A DNA stretch of 64,000 nucleotides from Allolobophora icterica. Lineage: Eukaryota; Annelida; Clitellata; Crassiclitellata; Lumbricidae. The translations under genes were made by a program, and so were the position numbers. The stretch lies in the NCBI GenBank assembly GCA_963556255.1, contig OY744605.1:41780335-41844334 (forward strand), given 5' to 3'. Shown piece by piece: positions 11,690 to 24,309 of this stretch (its first letter is position 1; every line of letters begins with the position of its first letter). A model generated the notes under the pieces. The model did no database searches, was not told where the DNA came from, and worked only from the letters and a program-made list of their open reading frames with translations.

Positions 11690-12255
11690 CTCTCTGCCAA
11701 AGCTGTTTCTGCCCTGATGCATGCATTAATACGCATTTCAGTCGACTATTGCAATGCCATGTCTGCGGACATCCCTATTTTCGGAGTATTCAAAATCAAT
11801 CCTTTTTAAAGGCTGCGGCTCGGCTAATTGGTCGAATTCCAGAGTTTGGTCATATCTCTGTGTGCACGAGTGACGATCTATATTGCCACACGAGAAAAAG
11901 CATTGAGTGTGTATCCCTGATGTTGGCCTGTTGAGGCTGTTGTGTTCCATCCTATGCTATAGTACGTAACAAATTGCAATACATCTCAGTGTCATACTTT
12001 GCCCTCGCTCTGCTGAACAGGATGATGTGGTTGTACTTCCGTCCTGTCTTTCCTCAATCCAGTACTGCCTCAATTAAACATTCGCCTCAGGAGGCAGTTC
12101 GTTTTAGAACAGACTTCCATGCAATCTACGCCGTGAGCTGCTTCTCCTTTCTCCCGACGCTTTTCAGTTGCTTGTGGTCTGATACGGTCAGGTCTGGAGC
12201 ATCTCTGAAGAGTTTTCTTGAAGAGCGGCTACATGAATGTACACTTACAAATGAC
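11690..12255 (+). pseudogene. Decayed LINE RT C-terminus and 3' end (family B)
   Basis: HALIRISVDYCNAM then AAARLIGRIPEFGHIS (~11812-11860) matches the conserved RT tail LRxxDYCNAL...AARLIGRIPxFDHIS. The end GGAGCATCTCTGAAGAG and TTGAAGAGCGGCTACATGAA matches the other family B 3' ends. Frameshifted and lacking the catalytic core. Confidence 0.7.
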
Positions 12256-12280
12256 TTCGATACGTGCAAACATACATAAT

Positions 12281-12308
12281 ACGTACATGTACGAGTGTAC
12301 ATGTACGT
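12281..12308. repeat. Perfect 12-bp inverted repeat
   Basis: Arms ACGTACATGTAC and GTACATGTACGT with a 4-bp loop, just downstream of the LINE end. Confidence 0.8.
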
Positions 12309-13425
12309 GCGTGTAACCTATTCCCCTTATTTCAATAAGCCTATAGGGAACAGACATATTGCTCTCATGTCCAGTTACTTGTAATCAATCCACGCCCCCT
12401 TCATTAGTTATTGAGGTGATGTAAATTATATAGAGAAATCAGCTGAAGGCAACCATGAAAACATCTGAATATGTAATAAAATCAATGAACGTGTGTATCA
12501 GTTCAGACAAATCACAATGTCTAATAGTAAATTGGTAGATCAAGAAGCCTATCCTAACTAGTAACTACTTATTAAACTGAGTTCTCTATTTATTTATGAC
12601 CTACTTGACCTCCCTTTTCGTAGTACATGTTGGTTCTTTCTGTTTCCACAACGACTAGGAATGAAATTCCTGAGTTTAATTCGTGTTCCTCCAACGACGA
12701 ATTGTCACTAACTTCGAGCGTTAGGTTAAGTACGATTTATGCGCTGCCTTAAAGCAAGACCAGCACACCGGTATACGTGTCGTTTCGATGTTTAACTTCG
12801 TTACTTCGCTATCAAAAACTCTTAAATCGACTGAACAGTTCGCTCCTATTCTAGTCAATCAACATGACTAATCTATTTGACATTTTCTCTTTCAGTACCG
12901 TCAGACCAGGAGTTAATCGCCCATGACTAAACGACAGACCTCATTGCTCATAAAGTCCGGCATTACAACTGCTTCTTCTTCGTTCCGAACGTCGCCAGTG
13001 CACATGCATGCGCCGCAGACGATAATCATCAAAGTCAGTGTATAGGTATATGCATTCAATTTATCCAATCAGCATCCGACACTTAGACTAAATGTTATGA
13101 CTGGCTGGTCTTACGAGTTGGCTAATTACATAATCAATTATCATGCAACAAACTCATCTATTTAACACTCAATTACCCCCACCTTGCACTCATAAAACAG
13201 CTGCTGTATTTGCCTAGAGAAGAACATTTTGTGTGGGAAAAAGAACATCGTGACAGTGTCTGTGTGTGGAATAACACTGAGAGGAGCGCTGGATTTGACA
13301 ATTGACCAAGGACAAGCAAGATAATTTATTCCTACCCATCGTCACCAAATGGCTGGCGTCAGGAACTGATGATGATGATGATGGTGATGCGTACATATAT
13401 GTATATGTATGTATGTATCTGAAAT
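12309..13425. other. No recognised gene
   Basis: AT-rich intergenic sequence. A GAT trinucleotide run at 13367-13390 leads into the following CATA-rich tract. Confidence 0.45.
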
Positions 13426-13790
13426 TTTATAAATGGATATACATACACACACCTGTATATACCTATGCATAATTATATACCTCTACATACATAGGCCTAC
13501 CTACATATACATACTTACACATACATACTTATGCATACCTACACATGCCTATTCATACATATCTAAGCATACAAACTACACATTCTTATACATACACACT
13601 TTCAACATGCACACTTGCATATAGCTATACATACATACACACATATATGCATGCACGCATACATACAGGCATTCCTACCTATTCATACATATCCATACCT
13701 ACCTACCTATATGCATCTATTCATACGTGCATGCACACATACATACATCCCTGTACAAACATACGTATACATACACACTATTACGAGTCG
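13425..13790 (+). repeat. Degenerate CATA/CCTA tetranucleotide tract
   Basis: About 365 bp of imperfect CATA units that yield Ile/His/Thr/Tyr-rich ORFs; not coding. Confidence 0.9.
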
Positions 13791-14375
13791 TCGGGACGTC
13801 TTCTCAGCAGTATATTTAAATGCATCACAGGCAAGCCACCTTACAGTACATACCCTCGCAGCATACCTCACCCAACCAGAAGGTGAGGGCGTCTGTAAGA
13901 TGACCGAACTGAAATTAACACCATATTCAATGCAATCGTTACCAATGGACGAATTAAAAACACCCCATTTGCAGTCGGTGACGCCGAATTTGAGTAGAAA
14001 TCAAACAGGAACACACACCGAACCACTCTATACATACACGTATACTCATATCCAGTGACATTACTCAGCATAATTTGACGACCTAATTAAGTAACATACA
14101 TACTCGACTAAACCAGACACTGTTTAAAACAATCCCTACGGCGAGATACTAGCTCGTATACACATAATTACAATCCCGTGGATTGTTCGCCAATCCCAAC
14201 CTATAAACTACAGTGAAAAAAACACATTCAGTGAACGTTTATAAACTTTATATGTATACAACCGAGAAAGGAAACATCTATATCATAAGAAAGAAACCAA
14301 TTGCACACCGAACTCCGCGACAGAACATTGCAACATTCCGAAGACCGAAAACATCCAAGCAAAAATGGCGAATCA

Positions 14376-14450
14376 CAACCTTTGATCTATAGGAGTATGA
14401 TTCTCGCTTGCATGGGGCGAGAGGTCCCGAGTTCAATTTTCATCAGTTAG
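14376..14450 (+). repeat. tRNA-Pro-like sequence (pseudo-tRNA or SINE head)
   Basis: ATCTATAGGAGTATGATTCT and CGAGAGGTCCCGAGTTCAAT resemble the D-arm, anticodon stem and T-arm of tRNA-Pro, with recognisable A and B boxes. The anticodon loop carries about two extra bases and no acceptor stem pairs, so it is not a functional tRNA. Confidence 0.6.
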
Positions 14451-14696
14451 CAACTTGCGAAGCAGCACCACTTAGGGCTTTATTTCTTTAGGTAAAACAA
14501 ACTCATATCAAATTCTGTCCACCCCTCTCTTCTAGCGACAAGTCACCAATATATAAAGTGAAATACGTGAGTGTTCGAACATTCCCGAACTCATCACTTC
14601 TATCACATAGGCTAGGTGTACTGCTAGCATATAGGCCTATGCTACAAGCATACAACACAGGCAAGTCACGCTTTAGCACGTGCCATTACAGCATTG

Positions 14697-14744
14697 CATA
14701 CATACATACAATCATACATACATAATATATAAGGAGCCTACTTA

Positions 14745-14779
<35 letters not shown>

Positions 14780-14780
14780 T
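14697..14780 (+). repeat. CATA and (TA)n microsatellite
   Basis: Short CATA run at 14697-14725, then (TA)n at about 14754-14779. Confidence 0.9.
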
Positions 14781-15194
14781 CTACACTGACAGAAAAAACT
14801 GTTAACCAAAAGACTATAGCAAAATGTCTCACCAACTTCGAACTTATATGGCAAAGACAAAACTAAAATTATTTAGTACAGATGCAGGACACTGAAGGCA
14901 CATGGAACTTAATATACACCGATATATTTATAACTGTATGCGTATGGCTTTGTATACATTCGCAAAGATGTATGTGTGTTTTGCTAGGCCTAGTACTTGT
15001 GGGTTTTATGGTGGAGACGATAAGCACATAATTGGAGATCGATATTCTGTTACACGGCTTTAAGTTAGCCATAGTATTGTGCAGAGATACGGCTTCAAAG
15101 CACCAGGCGAATGCCGACTCAAACGAATTCCGTTATTAGGCCTCTAAGGACATAAACATGCGCATAAATTGAAAGGCTACATTATGTACGACTG

Positions 15195-15280
15195 TATTGT
15201 ATAGACTGGTCGCCTGTGTATAAGCGGTTAATGCGACTTAGTTCACTTTGGGCGCTGTACGAAGTTCCAAAATGGAAAGC
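15195..15280 (+). repeat. LINE 3' end remnant, GATTAC-tail family
   Basis: CGCCTGTGTATAAGCGGTTA and TTTGGGCGCTGTACGAA resemble the 3' end at 63800-63860. The GATTAC tail itself is not visible. Confidence 0.45.
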
Positions 15281-16886
15281 GTATGTTTGCGTGAGCATGA
15301 GTGGAATGAGCGCGACAACGAGCTAGCGAATTTTTTTTTACATAATTTATTGCTTATGCCAAATATATTTATAATCTTTATATTCCTAGTTTTCTCTGAG
15401 AATGCTTTCTATCAGACTAAAAGCTGCACTAACGGCGACATTTTGGAAATGACACATTTAGGCCGCAAACACTGAATACAGATGGAGGCACTTGCCCTGT
15501 CCCATGGGCATGAATGGTGTATGTTGATGTTCGGAAGTTTTCGGTTGATGGCCTTTTCACTTATGTACTAACGTCAATTACTGCTATTAGTACAAGCGTG
15601 CGTTTTGAGGTTATGGACGCAGTGTGGGAACAAGTACGAGCAACAGTGGCGTCCATCCGTTTTGAACATTGGGGGACACATCTTTTCCACTTCTCATTTG
15701 CTTTTTTAGCCATCAGGACTTTAAATGACAGTTTTATGTCAGCAAATTCTTATTTTATGTGTAAGTTAATGATCAGCATGCTCTGACAATAACTTTTCAT
15801 CAGAACTTGTTTTCCTCCCTCTATTTGCCACATTTTTCTTCCAGCCCCTATCTCATATAATTTGACATCCCACCAGTATCCTTATTGCTGTACTCATTTT
15901 ATGGCTCGTATGTTGCTACGGAAAAGAATCGACATTCAGAATTATTGCGGGACATTAATACCTGCGTCTCCCAAACTAGTTACAATGCCCCAATCCCACA
16001 TATATACGGCTTAGGCTTATTGTTCGTATAGGCGGGAAATATGGGAAGAAAATACATCAAAATGGATGAACATAACTCGTCCTTTCCAAAGGAATATCAA
16101 CCTTGAACTCGGTTGGTGCAAATAATAGACTGACTGTCATCTGATCTTAGAAAAAGATCACTGAACCAAATCAGTCTATAAACAAATTTAAAATGACACA
16201 TCATCTTATTAATAGGTAAACTCGCAACAACAAACACTGATAGCTGAACCACTCGTGGACATCATTTTATTGCATGTATTGAAACATATTCAATGTAGTC
16301 TGCATGCAGACTGCAGATGAAAGCATTGCCAGTGTATGGAACCAGGCATATTGTCCAGTCACACTGGCCATGAACTGTGCGCGTCACCTGCAGAGCGGTA
16401 AGGATTAAAATAATGGACCAGCGACGTTTCTTCTCGACAACTTTTATTGGAACATCGTCTGCGTTGGGCTTCAGGGAAAGAATTCTTAATTATACAGCGT
16501 CCGTGTGCCCTATTTCATTTCCATTAGCAGCACATTTCCCGTATGTATACATGTTTCTTACGTTACAACATTCCAGACCCGAACGTTAATTATTGCAAGC
16601 ATGTTTAATTGATACTTCCACTCCATGAGAATCAGTTAAGCAAATATTCTTTCCTTATTCTTTCATCAATGTGTAAACTTAATCGTTGATTATTAAACTA
16701 TAACTACACAAGTCAATAAATCGAGTTAGATCGGTTGGTACAAAACAGACAGTGTGGTCTCGATTATGGCTTCTATCGCTGCAAAGATCCTTGTTGCAGT
16801 GTATAGAGGTGGAGAACCTCCTTTTCTTTTTAGGTCAAATCAGCCACTGTATGTCTAGGTTCACTGTCGCCTATATCTGCACCTAG
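15281..16886. other. No recognised gene
   Basis: ORFs of 60-90 codons only, without family resemblance. AT-rich intergenic DNA. Confidence 0.45.
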
Positions 16887-16894
16887 GTCACTCC

Positions 16895-17255
16895 CAGGGC
16901 TGTAGTCGAGGGTATACGCGGGTATACAGTGTATACTTACCTCTAGAGAAATTTGAGAGCGTATACTCATGGCTGTAGAGGAGGGTATACGCGGGTATAC
17001 AGCGTATACTTACCTCTGGGAACGAAAATTGTTCAAAAAAGAGAGGTTTTTAAAGGTTTTTAGGGCGAATGACTAAAAAAAAAGGTCATCAACTTTTTCA
17101 GAGACGAAATCGTAAAAAGTCAGAAAATTTGAAGGGAATTTGTGAAATTCAGAAATTTTTCTGAGACGAATTCCTAAAAACAGGTCTTCAAATTTTTTTA
17201 CGCCGCTGGTCACCGGTAGCGTATACTCACCTCAAATTTTACCACTACAGCCCTG
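16895..17255. mobile_element. hAT-like MITE, CAGGGCTGTAGT family
   Basis: Terminal repeats CAGGGCTGTAGT / ACTACAGCCCTG, with perfect duplications GTCACTCC at 16887-16894 and 17256-17263. Both ends carry subterminal GGTATACG/GTATACTCACCTC motifs. The middle has GGTCATCAACTTTTTCAGAG, also seen in 37870-38242. Confidence 0.93.
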
Positions 17256-17540
17256 GTCACTCCTCAATTCTAACAGCAAACAGGCATTGCTTTGTGAATA
17301 TTTATTGCCCATTATCCTTCAACTTGACTGACTTTTGAGTGAATTTCATTCACTGCTATAATATTTACCCTGCCAGGGTACCCATGGACATCAGGTGAGA
17401 CCCATGTGAGCAGGAACGTAGCAAGCACCAATTGCGCTCTGTGCCAAGCGTAGATATAGTCCCCTCTCCAGAGATCAACTTAACCAATAATGACCAAATT
17501 TGTTATCTCGAATATAATATTTACTATAAATATGTTCAAA

Positions 17541-17737
17541 CTAGAGAATTTACCCGTCATATTATGACGGCAGTTTATATAGGTCTATATGTATCGTTGG
17601 TTAAAATGCTCTGATCGCCGTCGTCAAGACCGCAGTACTGACGTCACAAACGGTTTCTGTTTCACAATAGAACAGAAACCGTTTGTGACGTAGCGTCCTC
17701 CGACAGACACACGCTCTATGGACATTATATGTATAGA
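17541..17737 (-). mobile_element. Helitron-like non-autonomous element, copy 1
   Basis: On the minus strand it starts TCTATACATATAATG and ends with the hairpin CCGTCATA-A-TATGACGG followed ~10 nt later by CTAG. It sits between A and T, with no target duplication. These are the hallmarks of Helitron ends. Homologous to 35177-35455. Confidence 0.8.
17641..17691. repeat. Perfect 21-bp hairpin inside the Helitron
   Basis: Arms ACGTCACAAACGGTTTCTGTT and its exact complement, with a 9-nt loop TCACAATAG. Confidence 0.95.
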
Positions 17738-17793
17738 TGACAATTTTCAATATGCCTGCACTCTCAGGTATCTATCTATTAATGTTATATATA

Positions 17794-17827
17794 ATCTGGG
17801 ACTAAGATTGCAATCTTAATCCCAGAT
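17794..17827. repeat. 34-bp near-perfect palindrome
   Basis: ATCTGGGACTAAGATTG is followed immediately by its complement with one mismatch. Confidence 0.9.
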
Positions 17828-18104
17828 ATAATACACTTTCATTTGTTGCTACCTAATTTTATTTCATTTATTTCATTTTAAATGGATTCTGTATTTCAAG
17901 ACAAAGTAATTATAGTTTAATAATTAAATCATTCCGTTTCAAAATTTGCACCCTCTGTTGAGTTGCGCCTTGTTGCATGGCACCGCTGGAACACCCCTCG
18001 CTATACGGCACTGCGTGTATAGGCTCTATTACGGGTCCCAAAACAGAAGATTGGTAGGCCTACTATTATGCTTGCATGGTAATTATATTCCATTCTGAAA
18101 TAGT

Positions 18105-18380
18105 TAATATGGGTGACTTTAACAGTGATGTAGCTAAGACCACTGCTCTTCAGTATTTCTTTGATAGTTGGAAGGATTCAACAAGCAACAGCTCATTTCC
18201 TTTCCTGCACATAATAAAGACGACACCTTGGATGTCTTGATAGATAACTCGTTCTGCTCATAATCGATTCATTCTACTACTTCTGTTGGGTCTTATTTTT
18301 CAGATCATAATGCCATCTTCATTTGAATTCCGATTTAAATCTCCACCAAATTACAAATCGTTATAAAGTTAATTGGAATA
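18105..18380 (+). pseudogene. LINE endonuclease-domain fragment
   Basis: MGDFNSDVAK, then DDTLDVLID and YFSDHNAIF, correspond to the GDFN, HTLDxI and SDHN motifs of LINE AP-endonucleases. Stops and frameshifts separate them. Confidence 0.65.
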
Positions 18381-18699
18381 TGCTGATACCAAAAGTTAAT
18401 GAGTAGGCAACTGCTTGACCAGTTAATACTTGGCTGAAAAATAGTAACATTTAAGGTTAACTGTACTAAATCGATTCTTATTTCATCGTTATCTGCACGC
18501 ATGAATCACACGAATTTGCGTACAACACTGACACTTTCTTTCGCCCAAACACACAAGCCCAATATTATATAGAAAATATATATAGTCGCTATATAAATTG
18601 GTGTAGGCCAATATGAGCGTCGATGCTTTGCATTCATACTGACCTGGATTCTCTTCTGAGTGATGTTCGTTGGCTGAATAGACGAGAACTGAGCGCGAA

Positions 18700-18960
18700 T
18701 GACCTGACGCTCTCTCTTCCTCGGCCTCTGCACCTTCTCCCCACCTCTCCTTCCCCTTCCTTCTATTCCTCTGCCTCCGCCTACTCCAACGCTGTCTCTT
18801 CCTCCACCAGCTACTGCTCCTCCTATTTTTTCCTTCTCTTACTCCTCCTAGTTCTTCCTTACCGCTGCCTTCGTCTGCGTATCTTTCTTCCCGTCCTCCT
18901 ACTGTACCTCCTGTTTCGCTCTCTGTCTCTGCCTCTGCTGCCTCCGTTGTTTTGGGGAGA
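18700..18960 (+). repeat. Polypyrimidine low-complexity tract
   Basis: CTC/TCC-rich sequence whose complement encodes Arg/Glu-rich ORFs, including a 185-codon one at 19046-18489. Compositional bias explains the ORFs. Confidence 0.75.
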
Positions 18961-19574
18961 ACCAAATGATGACGAGGATGCGGACAGAAGATGGAGCAGG
19001 AAATTCCGTCGCAACTGACCGCTGACGGCGCCACTGTCGTTTTCACGAGACCAGCTGCAGGCGTATATATGCAACGACGCCAGGAGGCAGCAGCGTAGGC
19101 AGCGGTGGGTTAGTGTGTGAGTGGGCGTTTGGGCTTGTGTCTCTGTGCATGTACGTGTGCTTCGAACGCAACCACTCTGCAAGACTTGAAGCAGATAAAC
19201 AGTGGAAGGAAGACAGACAAACGAACATACAATGGATAAGAGTCTAATCGAAGAAGGGACTTACAAGAGAACTTGAAGAAATGCACAGAAGCAGGTCGAT
19301 GAAGAGTGACTGATGAAAGAGACGAAGCCACCTATCGACTGGTGTTCAAAGGTAGACACAAACAGACAGAGAACGACACAGAATCATGTTCACACATACG
19401 GCTAGGCCTACAATGAAAGATACAGAGAGATGGTCATAGTACGTCTTAAGGATAAGGCTTTTACGATGACAAGCTGAATAATTATAAGTTATCATTGGAC
19501 GAGGACGTGGTCAGCGTCTTATTTTGACTTACAATGACTGCAGTATTGAAAACAAAACATCACGTAGGTCTACA

Positions 19575-19965
19575 TGACTTGGCACAGGAAGACAGACGTG
19601 ACTTGGCATAGAAAGGCAAGATGGACATGACTTGGCATAGAGGCAAGATGGACATGACTTGGCATAGAAGGGCAAGAAAGACACGACTTGGCATAGGAAG
19701 GCAAGATGGACATGACTTGGCATAGGAAGGCAAGACGGACATGGCTTGGCATAGGAAGGCAAGACGGACATGACTTGGCATAGGAAGGCAAGACGGACAT
19801 GGTTTGGCATAGGAAGGCAAGACGGACATGACTTGGCATAGGAAGGCAAGGCGGACATGGCTTGGCATAGAACCTAATAAGGCAAGACGGACATGGCTTG
19901 GCATAGGAGCTAATAAGGCAAGACGGACATGACTTGGCACAGGAAGGCAAGACAGACATGATTTT
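19575..19965 (-). repeat. 29-bp minisatellite
   Basis: About 14 units, with sub-blocks ACTTGGCATAGGAAGGCAAG and ACGGACATG. 29 is not a multiple of 3, so different frames of the complement give PSCLPMPSHV-type repeat ORFs. Units are 80-100% alike. No spacers, so not CRISPR. Confidence 0.95.
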
Positions 19966-19969
19966 TGCC

Positions 19970-21050
19970 GAAAAAAGCAAGAAGTGTATGACCTAACAGA
20001 AAACTGCAAGTACACGACTTAGTATACGGCCGAGTGTATAGCCTACTTGGTTTGGTCGTGAGATGAAGGCGGTCGTTAATGTTCGTATCGGCCGTGTCCC
20101 TTTGCCTCTTGGCGTAAATCGGTTTCTTGGTGTCGACGCAACGGCCTGAGAGATTATGTGCCTATAAATCTTGACAAGAGCCAAGTAGGAAACTGCTTCC
20201 ATGGCTGAGACGAGCAAAGAACAACAACGCATATATACATATACACGTGGAAAACCCCATATTTAATAACTTATATAGCGCATAGGTTGTATCATACATT
20301 ATGTTGACGGCGTATCAATGTTGTCTACTTTGCGCCCTCTGTATAATCCAAAAGATAAGCCTTTGAGAAGACACAGAGCACATAAAGTAAACACTATCAA
20401 ATGTTCATCTTTTATGTTTCTATTATAATGCCACACATTTTATGACCGATTTTCGGCAGAAAATTTCTGCCACTTCTGCCTCAGAGTTATCAGTACATAG
20501 GTCACACCAAAAGTAGGCCTATAGCCTACGTATGATCATAATTAAGTTCATGCTTGTAGCCTTATTGTAAGACAACTAGAACTAGGCTTGTAAAATTTCT
20601 GGTGTTCAAGGGTCACGTCTTCTACTATCAGACCATATTATAGGTCTCTGTGGTTATCAGACGGGGAGCATAGCAGTATTATGCTGTTAAAGCTTCATTC
20701 TGGTGTCATAATTTCTACATCCTTAATACAAAAAGAATCAAGATTCTTAACACAGTGTCAACTTTGATAACCTGATTGGACTCCATTGGTTCGGTTCTAC
20801 GTTTGTGTCTGTGTGTGTGTCTGTGTGTGTGTCTCTGTGTGTGCCACTGATCACTAACAATTGTAATTGCAAATTTATATCGCGCCGCTTCAGAGAGACT
20901 TATCAGAGGCACTTGTGGCAACATTTCCACAATAATTTGCTTAGAAATCAACTTGTTGTTCTTAATAAACTCTATTGTCATTTAGGCCAGCGACGAGCGC
21001 TTCCACTAGGCAAAAAATGCGCTTTAAAAGTCAATTACATAAAACGTTTC
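19970..21050. other. No recognised gene
   Basis: Intergenic; includes a GTGT/CTGTGT run at 20800-20842. Confidence 0.45.
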
Positions 21051-21058
21051 AACTAGGC

Positions 21059-21948
21059 CAGGGGTTCTCAAACTTTTTTTTATTGTACCCCAGGTAAAAA
21101 AAATCGAGCGTTGGCGTACCCCCAGCAAAGGTGCCGTCTGATCAGAAACAACAGGCGAGCGCGAAGTGCCCTTGCAATTAGCGTAGGACCATGGCATAGG
21201 TAGACAAATTTACCTCAGAAGCTAAATCTTGAGTGAGTCGGGAAACAATGCTTCGACAAAGGAACAATGTCCAGTTTTTTGTCAGCATTTTGTCCCAGCA
21301 GACAAGTCACAATATCTTTGGCCGCATGTAATATTAGACTCTCCCCAATTGTGTGCGATTCCCTGTTTCAGCTATTCACAAACTGACCAAATAAGATGCT
21401 CTAATGCTTGTGAGCTAGCTGCAGCAAACGACTTTAAACTCTTCTTACTTTGTAGCATTTCCATTTTTCATTGTTTAAAAAATTCAAGTGGATTACCTTG
21501 AAGAAGTGGATGTTTTGTATTGAAATGTCGCTGAAGTAGAGAAGGTTTCATTTAATTACTTGACAGTTTTTCACTGCAGATGACACATTAAGGTTTCGGT
21601 TCATTTCATCACCACACCACGTAAATCCAAAGGATACATAGCTCTCGTCATACCGTCTAATCTTACGCTGCGTACCAGTGCCGTCGTCCTCTCAAACTTT
21701 TAAGAAAGAGAAGCGCATGGTTAACGTAGAGTAGCTAATAAAAAAAGATGGACGTAAACTCATAGAAAATTTAAAGAAACAGAACCGTATGGTGGAAGTA
21801 GAATAGTGACTTCAATAGACAATAGCTAATCAAAGAAACAAGGGAATAAACTCATAGAAAATTTCTTTTTTTCAATTTTTTTCGCGTACCCCCTAGCGAC
21901 ACCTGGCGTACCCCTAGGGGTACGCGTACCACCGTTTGAGAACCCCTG
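21059..21948. mobile_element. hAT-like element, CAGGGGTTCTCAAAC family (890 bp)
   Basis: Ends CAGGGGTTCTCAAACTTTTT / ACCGTTTGAGAACCCCTG, with perfect duplications AACTAGGC at 21051-21058 and 21949-21956. It has subterminal GCGTACCCC motifs at both ends and an internal near-duplicate (TAAACTCATAGAAAATTT twice). Its 90-codon ORF shows no transposase motifs. Confidence 0.93.
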
Positions 21949-22070
21949 AACTAGGCCCATACCACCTTGCATGTTTTCTTGACTGTTGTCGCAAAATTCC
22001 TTCTTTAATTGCAGAAGGGAACGTGTTTTCGGTGTTTCACGAGATGGATCTTAAGGTCAACTTTTAAGTT

Positions 22071-22245
22071 TCATTGCTGTCTGTCAACTGTGGGCGGGAA
22101 TCAGTTGGTTGGGCTCCACGTGTGTGCGTGGACCCACCACTGGTGACTCTTCAAGCTTTATGTGCTGGCGCAGAGAGCGTGTCTGATTGGTTAACTCTTG
22201 AGTGGCGCTGTATAAATATTCAAACACAACAACAGTTACAATTAC
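22071..22245 (+). repeat. Dispersed repeat family C, copy 1
   Basis: Shares CCACTGGTGACT, CAGAGAGCG and GTGGCGCTGTATAAA with 48845-49055. Probably a LINE or SINE 3' end. Confidence 0.6.
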
Positions 22246-23749
22246 TGTCGTTGTGTAACAACACATTTCAACTCCTGCAGTATCGTTGCTACATGCCTAC
22301 GTTTAATCGTCTCAAATGATCAAGTCTCGCAGACACGTATGCATTAAGCTATGCACGTTACCTAATCTGAATCGTAAGACCGAAAACATAAATAAATAGG
22401 CCTACACGTTACCTAATCTATATCGTAAGACCGAAACCATAGATGACATGTAGGCCTATATAACGTTTGAATTAAACAGTCACGCATTTCACACGATCAA
22501 AATTAAGTAATTTTTCTTGTGTTGCTTAGGGTAAAAAAAAATCAGCTGGCTATCGGAATTTATTTGTTCTGTTGATTTCCGTCCAACACATTTTCTCTTT
22601 CCATCCATCCAAAATCGGCTGTTGAGAGCTCTAATTCATTCACCCATCTATTCATCCATACCACATCCATCTAAACTATTCATCCGTCCGTCCGTCCTTC
22701 CGACCACCCATCCATCTATCCGTCAATCCAATCACACGTGCATCCGTTCATGCATCCATCCAATCATCGATTCGTCCATCCATCCATTCATCCGTTCACT
22801 CAGGATTGTTTGGTCCGTAAAAGTTATGGATAATCAGAGGGAAGATCAGAGTGCTTTTGACCCATGCACCAGCCTCGCTGAGGCCCTATAGGTTTGTACC
22901 TACAGACGGCCTTTGGTATTCGAGTCATTTCTGTAATTCAATCTAATGAAGTCAATACCGATCGCAAATCCGTAGCTGGGTTGAATGTCATGATCTCGGC
23001 AATTGGTTTCGTTTGGTCTCTAATTTTAACTTATAGGCATCAATCATTCGATGGGGCGCTGGACTGTATACACCGCTATGCTTTATGCTCTTTATCTTAG
23101 TGTTTCAAAATTAAGTTCACAGCACATACTGAACAAACTGTTTGGTTCGATTAGGCCAGATTCACCCCAGCAGGGTCGAATGACGCCATGGGTATTGTAA
23201 AATGGACGTAGGTCGGCAGGTCGCGTTGCAAAAGAAGTTTTTGTGCATCGCCGCTCTGTCTCCATCCCGACCTGCTTACATCAGATGCAGTCGTCTCGCC
23301 AGTCATCGCTATGGCCGCGGTTGGACAAAGTGCAGAGCGTTGCTCATTGACCAGAGAAAGTCGTGCAGCTGCATGAAGGTATATTTTCAGAAGTGCTGGG
23401 TTGGCCATGCATATAGCTCCAAACGGATTCGTCTTGTGTTTGCGAAAAAGCCCTTGCTCTAATTATAAGGCAAGACCAGCCAGACAGTCGGCCAGTGCTT
23501 CTCTTCTATAGCTTGTAACATATATGTAACTAAATGCTTTGCATTAGCACATTAACTAGAGCCTTCTCATGCTCGGTACCGTCCTCTTGGAGCAGTATAC
23601 AAATGCGTCTATTGCGTCGCCTACCGGCGCCACTGCATGGGTGCCCTGCGCTTGGCATTAGAATAGCGCTTGATGAATTCGGATTTTACGATTACGATTA
23701 CCCAGTTCCGAATGGCTGTCTTTCAGGATGACAGAGTATGGGTTTTACC
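22246..23749. other. No recognised gene; degenerate CATC tract
   Basis: 22600-22800 is a decayed CATC/CCGT tetranucleotide array. 23650-23705 resembles a LINE 3' end (GAATAGCGCTTGATG then TTTTACGATTACGATTAC). The rest is unassigned. Confidence 0.5.
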
Positions 23750-23757
23750 CTCACTCT

Positions 23758-23989
23758 CATGGGTGGCGATCCCGGGGGGTCGAGGGGGACAAGACCCCAC
23801 CTTTGATAGTGGGGATCACACCATACATCTGTCCCCCCACATTTTGAAGAAAGATATAAAAAAAAGGTCGACAAATATGCGCGAAAAAATTTTTTGACCT
23901 CTTTTTTGACCAGATCAGTTCAAATCTGTTTAGACCAGATCAGTTCAAAGTGTCCCCCTCGCACCTGTCAAACAAGATCGCCGCCAGTG
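23758..23989 (+). mobile_element. hAT-like MITE, CATGGGYGGCGATC family, copy 1
   Basis: Begins CATGGGTGGCGATCCCGGG and ends AAGATCGCCGCCAGTG. Contains GACCAGATCAGTTCAAA twice. Flanking 8-mers are only half alike, so the insertion is old. Same family as 42044-42270 and 43860-44115. Confidence 0.75.
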
Positions 23990-24165
23990 AACACTACCAC
24001 GAGACAGGTTTCAGAAACTGGCTGGAGACGATTACTAATTTTCCCATGCTTCTCGTCGTGCAAGATTTCTGTTGTTGTGGCTATATTGTCCTGATTGATC
24101 ACTCTTCAGTGTCCTTCGTATATGTTTCATTAGGCCTACTATATATGCATCTAAATCTATGTATA

Positions 24166-24309
24166 CAGGGTGAGAATTGTCGGGGGGTTAGGGGGTTCAA
24201 CCCCCCTAGTCTTTCTTAGGACCCCATAGTAAAGTCTTCATTGCACACCCAAACTCTACATGAATCAAGGTCTAACCCCCCCAGTCTTTTTTCTACAATT
24301 CTCATACTG
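24166..24309. mobile_element. hAT-like MITE, CAGGGTGAGAATTGT (144 bp)
   Basis: Ends CAGGGTGAGAATTGT / ACAATTCTCATACTG, with perfect duplications TATGTATA at 24158-24165 and 24310-24317. Contains inverted GGGGGTTAG/CTAACCCCCC motifs. Confidence 0.9.

Noticed and set aside
14376..14450. Functional tRNA-Pro
   Set aside because: Extra bases in the anticodon loop and no acceptor stem; kept only as a tRNA-derived remnant.
18489..19046. 185-codon minus-strand ORF
   Set aside because: Arises from a polypyrimidine tract; the rest has no domain, splice or homology support.
19529..20015. PSCLPMPSHV-type repeat ORFs; also considered as CRISPR
   Set aside because: 29-bp tandem repeat without spacers in a eukaryotic genome; frame openness is a by-product.
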